Shown: positions 47,263 through 55,548 of the stretch, piece after piece
Numbering within the stretch: the stretch's first letter is position 1
Layout of the letters: each line of letters begins with the position of its first letter
DNA from: Acidobacteriota bacterium
GTDB lineage: Bacteria; Acidobacteriota; Vicinamibacteria; Vicinamibacterales; UBA2999
Direction: 5' to 3'
Assembly: GCA_030697165.1 (NCBI GenBank)
Contig: JAUYQQ010000015.1
Location: forward strand, 62,001-126,000
Length of the DNA stretch: 64,000 nt
The notes under the pieces: model-generated
Seen by the model: the letters and a program-made list of their open reading frames with translations, nothing else
Database searches by the model: none
Told to the model about the DNA's origin: nothing
Position numbers and translations under genes: made by a program

Positions 47263-48596
47263 AACGCGTGCTGTTGCTGGCGTACCTGTTCCCCCCGATC
47301 GCCAACTCGGGGACCCAGCGCCCGTTGAAGTTCGTCAAGTACCTGTCGCAGTTCGGCTGGCAGCCGACTGTCGTCACCGCGTCGCACGCCGACGGTCATC
47401 GCGTGGACGAGGGGCTGCTGGCCGACATTCCGGCCGGGGTGCGCGTGGTCCGCGTGCCGATGGTGAACGAACAGATCAGCGATGCCATCAAGAAGTGGAC
47501 CGGCGGCATCCGGGCCGGCGAGCGGCTCGCCGACGCGGTCAGCTGGCGGCTGCGTGAACGCTTCCGCAAGCCCGACCTCTACGCCCTGTGGCGCCCCACG
47601 GCCCGCCGCGCGGCGCTGCGGCTGATGCGTGAAGAACAGTTTGACGCGATCTACGCCACGGGCTTCCCGTGGTCGACGTTGCTGGCGGGCGTGGACCTGT
47701 CGAAGGCCACCGGCGTCCCGCTGGTGGCGGACTTCCGCGATCCGTGGGTGGGCGAAGATCTGTTCCGGTCGGAGCGCCCGCCGGCCAACGAAGAGCGGTC
47801 GCTCGAACGGGTGGTGGTCGAGCACGCCTCGGCCGTCACGACGGTGGCGCCGACCATGACCAAACGGATGATCGCCGCGTATCCAGAGCTGGATGCCGCG
47901 AAGTTCTCCACGATCTTCAACGGCTTCGATCCCGCTGACCTGGACGCCCCGGTGCGGTCGCCCCAGGCGACCTTCCGGATTGCGTATGCCGGCGTGTGGA
48001 AAGAGGGCTACAACCCCTCGCCCCTCTACGACGTGATCGACTGGCTGAAACGATCGAGTCCCGAGGTGCTGGCGAAGGTCGAGGTGATTGCCGCCGGGTT
48101 CGAGCCAGGCGAGGCGGCTCGTCGTGGTCTTGGGGAACACATCAAGGAACCCGGCGTGCTGTCGCACCAGGATGCCGTGGCGCTGATGCACTCGGCCGAC
48201 ATCCTGTTCCTGACCAACGGCGACGGCGCCCGTCAGCAACTGGGATTGCCCGGCAAGATGTACGAGTATCTGGCGACCGGCCGGCCGGTGCTCGCCTTGA
48301 CGCATCCGGATGGTGATGCCGGCCGCATCATCCAGCAGGTCGGCGGCGGCGTGGCGGTGGCGCAGGACGATCCCGGCCAGTTACTGGAATCGATCAAGAA
48401 CGCGTGCCAGAACCGCGCACTCGCGGTGCCGCCGCTCAATCGCGAGGCGCTCTCGATGTTCGAGCGCCCGAACCTGGCCAAGCGGCTGGCTTCGCTGCTG
48501 GACGAGGTTTCGAGCCGCCACCACGCGGCCCCGGTTCAGACCGCGCGAGCGGCCAGTTCGACGCTGGCGCCCGGCGCGCTGACCGAAAGCTCGTAG
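47259..48596 (+). CDS. Glycosyltransferase family 4, extended N-terminus
   Basis: A 445-aa GT-B enzyme: LLLAYLFPPIANSGTQRPLKFVKYL, YATGFPWSTLLAGVDL, ADFRDPWVGEDLF, VAPTMTKRM, FNGFD, and a donor domain with LPGKMYEYLATGRPVLALT. The pattern is common for GT4 proteins in cell-surface glycan loci. It ends the amidotransferase operon and its last 61 nt overlap the convergent ABC ATPase gene. Confidence 0.9.
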   Translation: MKRVLLLAYLFPPIANSGTQRPLKFVKYLSQFGWQPTVVTASHADGHRVDEGLLADIPAGVRVVRVPMVNEQISDAIKKWTGGIRAGERLADAVSWRLRERFRKPDLYALWRPTARRAALRLMREEQFDAIYATGFPWSTLLAGVDLSKATGVPLVADFRDPWVGEDLFRSERPPANEERSLERVVVEHASAVTTVAPTMTKRMIAAYPELDAAKFSTIFNGFDPADLDAPVRSPQATFRIAYAGVWKEGYNPSPLYDVIDWLKRSSPEVLAKVEVIAAGFEPGEAARRGLGEHIKEPGVLSHQDAVALMHSADILFLTNGDGARQQLGLPGKMYEYLATGRPVLALTHPDGDAGRIIQQVGGGVAVAQDDPGQLLESIKNACQNRALAVPPLNREALSMFERPNLAKRLASLLDEVSSRHHAAPVQTARAASSTLAPGALTESS

Positions 48597-49771
48597 GAGG
48601 GCGCCAGCTCGGCGCAGCCGGCGACGCGGGTCGTCTCGTGGACCACGAACGAGGCCAGGCCCGAGATCTCGATCGGCGTCCACAGCTTGTCCATGTCCAC
48701 CAGGTGCAACACGATGCGGTAGGTGCCGCGCAGGACATTGGCGCGGAACTGCACGCGCGCTTCGAGCACCGACCCGGGCTCGAGATCGATCGCCGGGTCG
48801 CCGTCCACCATCGGGCTGCCGCTGAACATGATCAGGCCGTCGTGCCGGATCACTTCGAAGTTCACCCGGCAGCGCGGCAGCAGGGTGTTGATGTGGATGC
48901 GGGCGTCGAGCGTGAGCGCCGTGCCCGGCTCGACCGCTTTCGTGATCGGGGCCCGGCGCGCCATTTCGGCCAGGCGCACGTCGCCCATCGTGATGCGCGA
49001 ATCGACCACCTGCCCATCAGGCGATGCGTAGAGCGCCGCCACTTCCCCGACCGGTGCCAATAGCGCCGTGCGCCCGGGCCGCAGCAGCACCGCCTTGTCA
49101 CACAGGCTGACAATCGCCTGCATGTTGTGGGACACGAACACGATCGCCGCGCCCGAGCGGCGGAACTCCTGCAGCCGCGCGTAGCATTTCTGCTGGAAGC
49201 TGAAGTCGCCGACCGCCAGCACCTCGTCGATCAGCAGCACGTCGGGTTCGACGTGGGCCGCCACCGCGAAGCCCAGCCGCGCGTTCATGCCCGACGAGTA
49301 GCGCTTGACCGGCGTGTCGATGAAGTCGCGGATGCCCGCGAACTCGATGATCGCGTCGAGCTTGCCACCGACCTCGGCGCGGTTCATGCCGAGAATGGCG
49401 CCCTGCAAGTACAGGTTCTCGCGGCCGGTGAGGTCGGGGTGGAAGCCGGCGGCGATCTCGATCAGCGCGCCGACGCGGCCCCGCACGCGGCACGCGCCCT
49501 TGGTCGGCCGGAGGATCTTCGTCAGCAGCTTCAGCGTGGTGGACTTGCCGGCGCCGTTGGGACCAATGATGCCGATGGCTTCGCCGGGCTGCACCTCGAA
49601 CGACACGTCCTTGAGCGCCCAGAACTCCTGCTGGTCGAGCGCATCCTGGTCGGGCCTGGCCGTGAACGGCTTCTTGATCAGCGACGTGACCGCATCGCGC
49701 AGGCTGTCGTGCCGCTCGCCCCGGCGAAACTTCTTCCAGACTTGATCGAATACGACAGCAGGTTGGCTCAT
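48536..49771 (-). CDS. ABC polysaccharide export ATPase (Wzt-like)
   Basis: A 411-aa protein: ATPase domain (about 1-245) with Walker A GPNGAGKST, RVGALIEIAAGFHPDLTGRENLYLQG, signature YSSGMNARLGFAVA, Walker B LLIDEVLAVGD and switch His in VSHNMQ, then a Wzt-type C-terminal beta-sandwich (about 265-400) that can read the glycan end. It should pair with the permease at 39779. It overlaps the upstream paralog gene (ATGA), and its 3' end overlaps the convergent glycosyltransferase by 61 nt. Confidence 0.94.
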   Translation of the reverse strand: MSQPAVVFDQVWKKFRRGERHDSLRDAVTSLIKKPFTARPDQDALDQQEFWALKDVSFEVQPGEAIGIIGPNGAGKSTTLKLLTKILRPTKGACRVRGRVGALIEIAAGFHPDLTGRENLYLQGAILGMNRAEVGGKLDAIIEFAGIRDFIDTPVKRYSSGMNARLGFAVAAHVEPDVLLIDEVLAVGDFSFQQKCYARLQEFRRSGAAIVFVSHNMQAIVSLCDKAVLLRPGRTALLAPVGEVAALYASPDGQVVDSRITMGDVRLAEMARRAPITKAVEPGTALTLDARIHINTLLPRCRVNFEVIRHDGLIMFSGSPMVDGDPAIDLEPGSVLEARVQFRANVLRGTYRIVLHLVDMDKLWTPIEISGLASFVVHETTRVAGCAELAPSYELSVSAPGASVELAARAV

Positions 49772-51048
49772 GGGATGTGAAAGACGTGAATCAGGGGACG
49801 ATAGGCAAAGCCATCGCGATCGGCGTGCATCTGCGACACGAACAGGCGCTGGCCGGCGGCGTCGTACGCGACCCCGCCAATGCGCACACCCGGCTCAGGA
49901 AACGGCAGTTCGAACGGCCACACGCCGTAGGGCTTGACGCTCCAGGGATCGCGACGGCCGGCGCGAACCGCGGCCCACTCGTCGAGGTCATAGGCCCACA
50001 TCTGGTAACGGTAGGGGTACGCGTGCTGGCCCTTGTCGGAATTGGTCGGGTCGTAACAGTAGTGCTCACCGTCGCGGCCGGTCTTGGCCAGCGCCTGGTC
50101 GCCGGTGCCATTGCCGTAACAGAACGGGCCGAGGCCGTTGCGGCCGACGAACAGTGCCGTGCGCGTGCCGGCGATCAAGGCGAGGCCGCCCATCTGGATG
50201 GTGCCGCCGTAGGTCGGGTTCGAGCCATCCCACGGGCCGAGCGTGGGGTGTTCGCCGGTGTAGTACACGAGCGCAGCCGCGTCGATGTCGCCCGGCCGCT
50301 CGAGCGCAGCGGGGTCCCACGAAAAGGCCGCCGGCCCCCAGGACGTGCGCCCCACGATCGGCAGGCAGCATTGGCCGGTCACCGCGGGGCCACCCAACCG
50401 GGTTTGCCACTCGGGCGGCACCAGCGCCAGGTAACCGGCGACGAACCCCGTGCGACCGCGTTCACCCAGGCGCCGCATGGCGCTGGCGCCGCGTTCGGCC
50501 AGTGTGATCGGGCGCGAGAAATGGGACACCGTCTGCGTGTTGGAGGCGTCGTAGTAGATCACGCCGGTGCCATAGAGCCGGCCGTTGTGAACCAGCAAGC
50601 CGGCCAGGGCGGCACCCTCCTCGGCGACTTCGCTGATGCGGCCCTCCGTCGGATCGGCGAAGGGCTGCAGGTACTCCGCCATCGGCAGTTCGGCGATTGA
50701 GTCGTTCTTTCCTGCCGCCGGGATTGTTACTTCGGCCACGCGGCCACTGCGTGTGCCGGCGAACAGCGATTGCCGGTCGGGATTAAAGGCCAGCGGCCCG
50801 CCGGCTGCAGAGAAGCTGTCGCCGTTACTCTCGGCCGACGGCAGGCGGAACGCACCGGCATAGTTGAGGTCGGCGAACTCCAGCCGCCGCAGGCTGGTGG
50901 GATCGGTGATCGGCCGAACCTGGCCGGATGGGCCCGCCGCTTGCGTCAGCACGGGAATAGTGACGACCGCGCCCAGGACTGCGAACACGGCAAGGACGGC
51001 AAAGACCACAAGCGCAAGCGTTCGGCTGATGGGGTGGATCGCGGACAC
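49768..51048 (-). CDS. Exported protein, short paralog of the Ig-repeat proteins
   Basis: A 426-aa protein with an N-terminal membrane/signal segment (TLALVVFAVLAVFAVLGAVV) and one domain of about 380 aa, the same as the N-terminal part of the proteins at 55549 and 58355 but without Ig-like repeats. Shared blocks: NGDSFS.GG, FNP..SLF, R.GR.AE, PFADPTEG, NRLYGT, YYDA.NTQ, TGQCC.PI, GPAAF, YYTGEHPTLG.WDGSNPTYG, GTRTAL..GRNG, CYGNGTG, CYDPT, HAYPYRYQ.WAYDL and PYGVWPF. Probably a beta-propeller; function unknown. Starts with GTG at the predicted sigma-54 start and is coupled to the ABC ATPase by ATGA. Confidence 0.82.
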   Translation of the reverse strand: MSAIHPISRTLALVVFAVLAVFAVLGAVVTIPVLTQAAGPSGQVRPITDPTSLRRLEFADLNYAGAFRLPSAESNGDSFSAAGGPLAFNPDRQSLFAGTRSGRVAEVTIPAAGKNDSIAELPMAEYLQPFADPTEGRISEVAEEGAALAGLLVHNGRLYGTGVIYYDASNTQTVSHFSRPITLAERGASAMRRLGERGRTGFVAGYLALVPPEWQTRLGGPAVTGQCCLPIVGRTSWGPAAFSWDPAALERPGDIDAAALVYYTGEHPTLGPWDGSNPTYGGTIQMGGLALIAGTRTALFVGRNGLGPFCYGNGTGDQALAKTGRDGEHYCYDPTNSDKGQHAYPYRYQMWAYDLDEWAAVRAGRRDPWSVKPYGVWPFELPFPEPGVRIGGVAYDAAGQRLFVSQMHADRDGFAYRPLIHVFHIP

Positions 51049-51059
51049 ACCCGGTATAT

Positions 51060-51075
51060 AGCGAATTCCGTGCCG
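51060..51075 (-). promoter_or_regulatory. Sigma-54-like promoter of the paralog/ABC ATPase operon
   Basis: On the minus strand it reads CGGCACGGAATTCGCT: GG and GC are correctly spaced and GGCACG is consensus, but there are two mismatches to TGGC/TTGC. The predicted start (about 51049) is one nt before the GTG. Confidence 0.5.
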
Positions 51076-51110
51076 CCATTAGCGGGGGAATTCGGCTGCC
51101 GGCTGGCCAA

Positions 51111-51141
51111 TTGTCGGCAGCGGCAGGACCTTTTGTCGGCA
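51111..51141. promoter_or_regulatory. Direct repeat TTGTCGGCA, 22 bp apart
   Basis: Two identical 9-mers (51111 and 51133) exactly two helical turns apart lie between the divergent promoters at 51060 and 51223. They are candidate activator sites for the divergent pair. Confidence 0.3.
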
Positions 51142-51158
51142 CCGCGGGGACTTCGGAC

Positions 51159-51180
51159 AGGCGGGACGGAAGTCCCGCCT
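51159..51180. repeat. Hairpin AGGCGGGAC-GGAA-GTCCCGCCT
   Basis: A perfect 9-bp stem with a 4-nt loop in the divergent promoter region. There is no T-run; it looks like another short palindromic element rather than a terminator. Confidence 0.55.
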
Positions 51181-51222
51181 CTACTTCTATGCGGTAAGTT
51201 GCGCCGAAACCACGCCGAACGC

Positions 51223-51238
51223 TGGCGAGGTCTTTGCT
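51223..51238 (+). promoter_or_regulatory. Sigma-54 promoter of the second glycosyltransferase operon
   Basis: TGGCGAGGTCTTTGCT is an exact core match. The predicted start (about 51249) is one nt before the GTG at 51250. Confidence 0.7.
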
Positions 51239-51249
51239 ATTGGCAGGGT

Positions 51250-52230
51250 GTGCGACCTTTGGTTTCGTTTGTCATCCCGGTCAGGAACGACGCAGAACGC
51301 CTGCGTCGCTGCCTGACCAGCATCGTCTCCAACGACTATCCTCGCGCGCTGATCGAGATCGTGGTCATCGACAACGAGTCCGAGGATGGGTCGGGCCGCG
51401 CCGCCCGCGAATACGGCGCCATCGTCTTGCGCTCGCCCGGTACGTGCGTCGCCGAGCTGCGCAACCGCGGCGCCCGCGCGGCGCTTGGCAGCATCATCGC
51501 GTTTGTGGACGCCGACCACGAGATCGACCAGCAGTGGATCACCGCGGCGGTGGCCATCCTGTCGACCCCCGAAATCGCGGCAACCGGGTGCGCCTACTTG
51601 ACTGAGCCCCAGGCCAACTGGGTGCAGCAGCAGTACGACGGACTTCGCGTTCGCCCGGAGCAGCGGCAGGAGGTGGCGTGGATTGGCAGCGGCAACTTCG
51701 CCGTGAAGCGCAGCGCGTTTGAGCGGGTTGGCGGCTTCAACACCACGCTGACCGCGTGCGAGGACGTGGACCTCTGCAACCGCCTGCGCCAGGCCGGCCA
51801 TCGCATTGTCGCCGACCCGGCGCTGCGCAGCGTGCACTTCGGTGATCCGCGGACGCTCAAGGCATTGTTCTTCGGCGAGCTCTGGCGCGGCCGCGACAAT
51901 CTGAAGGTGACCTTCAGCGGACCGCGCACGTTCCAGCATCTGCGCAGCGCGTTGCTGCCGGTGGCCGATCTCCTCATCGTGGGCACCGGCATCGTCAGTG
52001 CCCTGACCGGACATCCGTTCATCGCCGTCGCCTGCCTCACCGTGGCGCTGGTGCCGGCCCTGGCCAGGGCCGTGATGATGTCGCGCCGCCGACGAGGCGC
52101 CGGCGATCAGAGCTTCGGCTCCGCCAGCCGCTCGGCCGCGCAGGCGCTCGCCGTGTCGGTGGTCTTCGATGCCGCCCGGGCCGTCGCGCTGGTGGCGCGC
52201 GGCAGCCATCGCGCGCGGCGGGTGGCCTGA
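51250..52230 (+). CDS. Glycosyltransferase family 2
   Basis: A 326-aa GT-A enzyme: VSFVIPVRNDAERLRRCL, VVIDNESEDGSG, LRNRGARAALGSIIAFVDADHEI, WIGSGNFAVKRSAFERVGGFN and CEDVDLCNRL, followed by a C-terminal hydrophobic region (ALLPVADLLIVGTGIVSALTG) that may anchor it to the membrane. No ATG is available at the N-terminus. GTG 51250 is chosen because it coincides with the predicted transcription start; TTG 51259 is the alternative. It heads an operon of four genes. Confidence 0.88.
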   Translation: MRPLVSFVIPVRNDAERLRRCLTSIVSNDYPRALIEIVVIDNESEDGSGRAAREYGAIVLRSPGTCVAELRNRGARAALGSIIAFVDADHEIDQQWITAAVAILSTPEIAATGCAYLTEPQANWVQQQYDGLRVRPEQRQEVAWIGSGNFAVKRSAFERVGGFNTTLTACEDVDLCNRLRQAGHRIVADPALRSVHFGDPRTLKALFFGELWRGRDNLKVTFSGPRTFQHLRSALLPVADLLIVGTGIVSALTGHPFIAVACLTVALVPALARAVMMSRRRRGAGDQSFGSASRSAAQALAVSVVFDAARAVALVARGSHRARRVA

Positions 52231-52232
52231 TC

Positions 52233-53375
52233 ATGTCCGCCCAACCGGTTCGCGTCCTCGAACTGCGCAGCGTCAGGGGCACTGGCGGCGGCCCTGAGAA
52301 GACCATCCTCATGGGCGCCGCCATGGCCGACCCGAAGCGGGCGCACGTCACGGTGTGCTACCTGCGCGACCAGCGCGACACGGTCTTCGGCATCGACCAG
52401 CGCGCGGAGCAGGCCGGCGTGGACTACATCGAGATTTCCGAGCGCCATTCGTTCGACCCCTCGGTCTGGCCGCAACTGCGCCGCCTGGTCGCCGACCGGC
52501 GGATCGATCTGGTGCATGCCCACGACTACAAGACCGACATCCTGGCCCTGCTGCTGGCCAAGGCCACGGGCGTCGCGGCGCTGTCAACGGTGCATGGCTG
52601 GACCGGCCATTCCACGCGCGAGCGGCTGTGCTACTACCCGGCCGACAAGAAAGTGCTGTCGCGATTCTCGCGCCTGATCGCCGTCTCGAGCGAGATCGGC
52701 CGCGAGCTGACGCGCTACGGCGCCGACCCCACCCGCGTCACCACGGTGTTGAACGGCATTGACCCGCGCCAGTTCCGCCGCGACGAATCGCTGGTGCAAT
52801 CGGCGCGCGCGGCGCTGAAGCTCGGACCAGACGAGGTGGCCATTGGGTCGGTCGGCCGGCTCGAACCGCAAAAGCGATTTGACCTGCTGCTTGAAGCATT
52901 CGCCGTCGTGCACGCCCGGCGGCCCAACACCCGGCTATTCATCGTCGGCGATGGCAGCCAGCGAGACCCCCTTGACGCGCAGATAGGCGCGTTGGGGTTA
53001 ACAGAGAGCTGCACGTTGGTTGGGCATACCAACGACGTGCGGCCCTCATATCACGCGTTCGATCTGTTCGTGCAATCGTCCGACTACGAAGGCACGCCCA
53101 ACACCGTGCTCGAGGCCATGGCCCTCGAGACGCCGATTGTCGCCACCGCGGCGGGCGGCACCGCCGAACTGGTGCACGACGGCGTGCACGGCCGCATTGT
53201 GCCGGTCGGCCGGGTCGATCGGCTGATCCACGGCATGCAGGAAGCCCTGGCCAACACACCCGTTGCGCGCAAGATGGCCGACCGGGCGCGCCTGCGCGTC
53301 GAGGGCGAGTTGTCGTTCGAGGCCCGCGTGCGCAAGGTCGAAAGCATCTACGCCGAGATGATGGGCCATGCGTGA
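52233..53375 (+). CDS. Glycosyltransferase family 4
   Basis: A 380-aa GT-B enzyme: RVLELRSVRGTGGGPEKTI, VHAHDYKTDILALLLA, TVHGWTGH, LNGIDPRQFRR, GSVGRLEPQKRFDLLL, and QSSDYEGTPNTVLEAMALETPIVATAAGG with the donor-binding glutamates. It begins 2 nt after the previous stop and overlaps the acyltransferase by 8 nt. Confidence 0.93.
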   Translation: MSAQPVRVLELRSVRGTGGGPEKTILMGAAMADPKRAHVTVCYLRDQRDTVFGIDQRAEQAGVDYIEISERHSFDPSVWPQLRRLVADRRIDLVHAHDYKTDILALLLAKATGVAALSTVHGWTGHSTRERLCYYPADKKVLSRFSRLIAVSSEIGRELTRYGADPTRVTTVLNGIDPRQFRRDESLVQSARAALKLGPDEVAIGSVGRLEPQKRFDLLLEAFAVVHARRPNTRLFIVGDGSQRDPLDAQIGALGLTESCTLVGHTNDVRPSYHAFDLFVQSSDYEGTPNTVLEAMALETPIVATAAGGTAELVHDGVHGRIVPVGRVDRLIHGMQEALANTPVARKMADRARLRVEGELSFEARVRKVESIYAEMMGHA

Positions 53376-53973
53376 AGCCGTGAAGGCGGCCACCCGCGCA
53401 CTGGCCTGGCTCGCGGTCACGCCGTCCGTGCTGTCGTGGCAGCTGCGGTCGCTCGCGGTCGGGCCCGATCGGGCCCTTGAAGCCTCGACCCAGGCCTGGG
53501 CGATCGTGCCGGGACTCACTGGTCAATACCTCCGGCGGGCCTTCCTGTCGCGAACGCTGCAGTCGTGCGCAGCGGATGCGACCATTGAATTCGGCACGCT
53601 GTTCTCATCAGTGAAAGCCTCCATTGGCCGGCGCGCCTACGTCGGCCCCCGCTGCCACCTGGGCTGGGCCATCATCGAGGCCGACGTCCTGCTTGCGGCT
53701 GGCGTGCATGTCCCAAGTGGCGCGCGGACCCACGGCACCGACGATCCTGCCGTGCCCATTCGCGATCAACCGACGCTCAAGTCAGCCGTGCGTATTGGCG
53801 CCGGCGCCTGGGTCGGCAGCGCTGCGGTCGTGCTGGCCGACGTGGGCCGTGATGCCGTGATTGGCGCGGGCGCGGTCGTGACGCGGCCCATTCCGGAACG
53901 CGCGGTCGCCGGCGGCGTACCAGCCCGCGTGCTGAGCACCCGGGACCGCCACATCAACGAACGGTCGGCCTGA
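53368..53973 (+). CDS. Left-handed beta-helix acyltransferase
   Basis: A 201-aa hexapeptide-repeat transferase: IEFGTLFSSVKASIGRRAYVGPRCHLGWAIIEADVLLAAGVHVPSG, then VRIGAGAWVGSAAVVLADVGRDAVIGAGAVVTRPIPERAVAGGVPARVL, the standard end of the LbH acetyltransferases. An N-terminal helical segment of about 65 aa precedes it. It probably O-acetylates a sugar of the exopolysaccharide with acetyl-CoA. Confidence 0.9.
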   Translation: MREAVKAATRALAWLAVTPSVLSWQLRSLAVGPDRALEASTQAWAIVPGLTGQYLRRAFLSRTLQSCAADATIEFGTLFSSVKASIGRRAYVGPRCHLGWAIIEADVLLAAGVHVPSGARTHGTDDPAVPIRDQPTLKSAVRIGAGAWVGSAAVVLADVGRDAVIGAGAVVTRPIPERAVAGGVPARVLSTRDRHINERSA

Positions 53974-53974
53974 C

Positions 53975-55246
53975 ATGCGCATACTCGTGCTCACCCATCG
54001 TCTGCCCTACGCGCCTAATCGCGGCGATCGCCTCCGTGCGTACCACATGCTCCAGGGACTGAAGCAGCGCGCTGAAGTCGAGCTGGTGTCCCTGGTCCAT
54101 GACGATGAGGAGGCGTCGCATGTGGAGGAGGTGCGGCAGTTCGTGACACGGGTCGAGACGGTTCGCGTCCCGAAGCTTCGCAACTACGCCCGCTCGGCCA
54201 TGACCATGCTGGGCGACACGCCGCTGACCCACGGCCTGCTCGATGCGCCCGGCATGACCGGCGTGCTCGAGCAAGTGTGCCGGCGGCAACGCCCCGACGT
54301 GGTGTTTGCCTACTGCTCGGGCATGGCGCGGTTTGCGCTGCAGCCGCCCCTCGCGGCCATTCCGCTGGTCCTGGACTTCGTTGACGTGGACTCGCAGAAA
54401 TGGCGCGAGATGGCCACGGCGACGAGCGGGCCGCTGTCCTGGATCTACCGCCGCGAGGCGGCCACGCTGGGCGCATTCGAAGCCAAGGCGGCCCGCCATG
54501 CGGTCGCGGCGCTGGTGGTCAACGCCCGTGAGGCGGCCATCGCGCGGCAGCTCGCGCCCGAGGCCAACGTGCGCGTGCTGAACAACGGGATTGAGCTCGG
54601 CCGCCTCCAGCCGCCGGGCGGGCCGTCCGCCTCGGCGCGGGTCGTCTTCTGCGGCGTGATGAACTATGCCCCGAACGACGACGGCATGCAGTGGTTCGTG
54701 CGCCACGTGTGGCCGTCGGTGCGCGCCGCCAGGCCCGATGCCACGCTCGCCATTGTCGGGTCCGATCCCACCACTGCGCTCAAGCGGCTGTGTGCCGGCG
54801 ACCGGACGATCGAGGTCACCGGCCGCGTGCCTGATGTGCGCGAGTGGCTATGGGGCTCCGCGGTGGGGATTGCCCCGCTGCACGTCGCACGCGGCGTCCA
54901 GAACAAGGCTCTCGAGGCGATCGCGGCGGGGCTGCCCATCGTAATCACCGAAGCCGTCGCAGGCGGACTGCCCGATGCCGCCGCCTACGCATCGTCGGTC
55001 GCGAACACGCCGGAGCAGTTCGCGCACCACGTGCTGGCGCTGCTCGCGTTGTCGCCCACAGAGCGGCGCGAACGCGCCAGTCGCTCGGACTTGAGCCACC
55101 TGACGTGGCCGCAAACGCTCGAACCGTTGTGGCCGTTGCTGGAACACGCGGCCAGTCCGCGCGGCTCCGGTGACGCGCGCGATCCGCGCATGGCTTCGCT
55201 ACACAGTGTCCGTATCGGCTACGGAACTGTCTCTCAACCACAATAG
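53975..55246 (+). CDS. Sugar transferase, PEP-CTERM/EpsH1-associated (Stp1-like)
   Basis: A 423-aa GT-B enzyme with the N-terminus MRILVLTHRLPYAPNRGDRLRAYHMLQGLK and the segments VFAYCSGMARFAL, LDFVDVDSQKWREMA, VLNNGIEL, VFCGVMNYAPNDDGMQWFVRHVWP, VTGRVPDVREWLW and ARGVQNKALEAIAAGLPIV. These match the family described as exosortase A-associated sugar transferase 1. It closes the 51250 operon, 1 nt after the acyltransferase stop. Confidence 0.92.
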   Translation: MRILVLTHRLPYAPNRGDRLRAYHMLQGLKQRAEVELVSLVHDDEEASHVEEVRQFVTRVETVRVPKLRNYARSAMTMLGDTPLTHGLLDAPGMTGVLEQVCRRQRPDVVFAYCSGMARFALQPPLAAIPLVLDFVDVDSQKWREMATATSGPLSWIYRREAATLGAFEAKAARHAVAALVVNAREAAIARQLAPEANVRVLNNGIELGRLQPPGGPSASARVVFCGVMNYAPNDDGMQWFVRHVWPSVRAARPDATLAIVGSDPTTALKRLCAGDRTIEVTGRVPDVREWLWGSAVGIAPLHVARGVQNKALEAIAAGLPIVITEAVAGGLPDAAAYASSVANTPEQFAHHVLALLALSPTERRERASRSDLSHLTWPQTLEPLWPLLEHAASPRGSGDARDPRMASLHSVRIGYGTVSQPQ

Positions 55247-55346
55247 CGTCAGAATTCCCGTCGAGAAACGCTGGCTCGCGATCGCGACCGCGTCAACCGC
55301 GATCAGTTTTGTGATCGCGCGGTGAAGTTCGTCATCGACAGGCATG

Positions 55347-55366
55347 TGTGCGCGCACATGTGACAC
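55347..55366. promoter_or_regulatory. Palindrome upstream of a sigma-54 promoter
   Basis: TGTGCGCGCACA followed by TGTGACAC, centred about 115 nt upstream of the predicted start at 55470, the usual distance for a sigma-54 enhancer. TGTGACAC is shared with the palindrome at 34667. Confidence 0.35.
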
Positions 55367-55443
55367 GCGTCCATGGATTCTGCTTTTCGATTTTCCCGCC
55401 TGCTTTCGCATCATCAACTCAAACACCGCACACACCGGCTGGT

Positions 55444-55459
55444 TGGTCTGCGACTTGCG
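55444..55459 (+). promoter_or_regulatory. Sigma-54 promoter of the first Ig-repeat gene
   Basis: TGGTCTGCGACTTGCG, one mismatch in the -24 element. It is followed by ATAGCG, so CTTGCGATAGCG is shared exactly with the promoter at 58257. The predicted start is about 55470. Confidence 0.65.
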
Positions 55460-55548
55460 ATAGCGGTCCCGCGTGAGCCGCGCATCGACGGCGTAGTCGG
55501 CGACGCGTAGTTCCGTTCCCAACAATTTCACAAAAGGACCGACCGGCA

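Larger units (their letters stand above)
55247..55548. other. Intergenic region before the first Ig-repeat gene
   Basis: 302 nt with no convincing coding frame. It holds a perfect 12-bp palindrome TGTGCGCGCACA (55347-55358) overlapped by TGTGACAC (55359-55366), the sigma-54 promoter at 55444 and a leader of about 79 nt with AAAGGA. Confidence 0.7.

Noticed and set aside
51104-51119. Additional -24/-12 match TGGCCAATTGTCGGCA
   Set aside because: It would place the start 130 nt before the GT2 gene and overlaps a GC-rich palindromic stretch; the exact match at 51223 fits much better.
55347-55358. Origin or attachment site
   Set aside because: A 12-bp palindrome alone, without dnaA boxes, integrase or direct repeats, does not support either.
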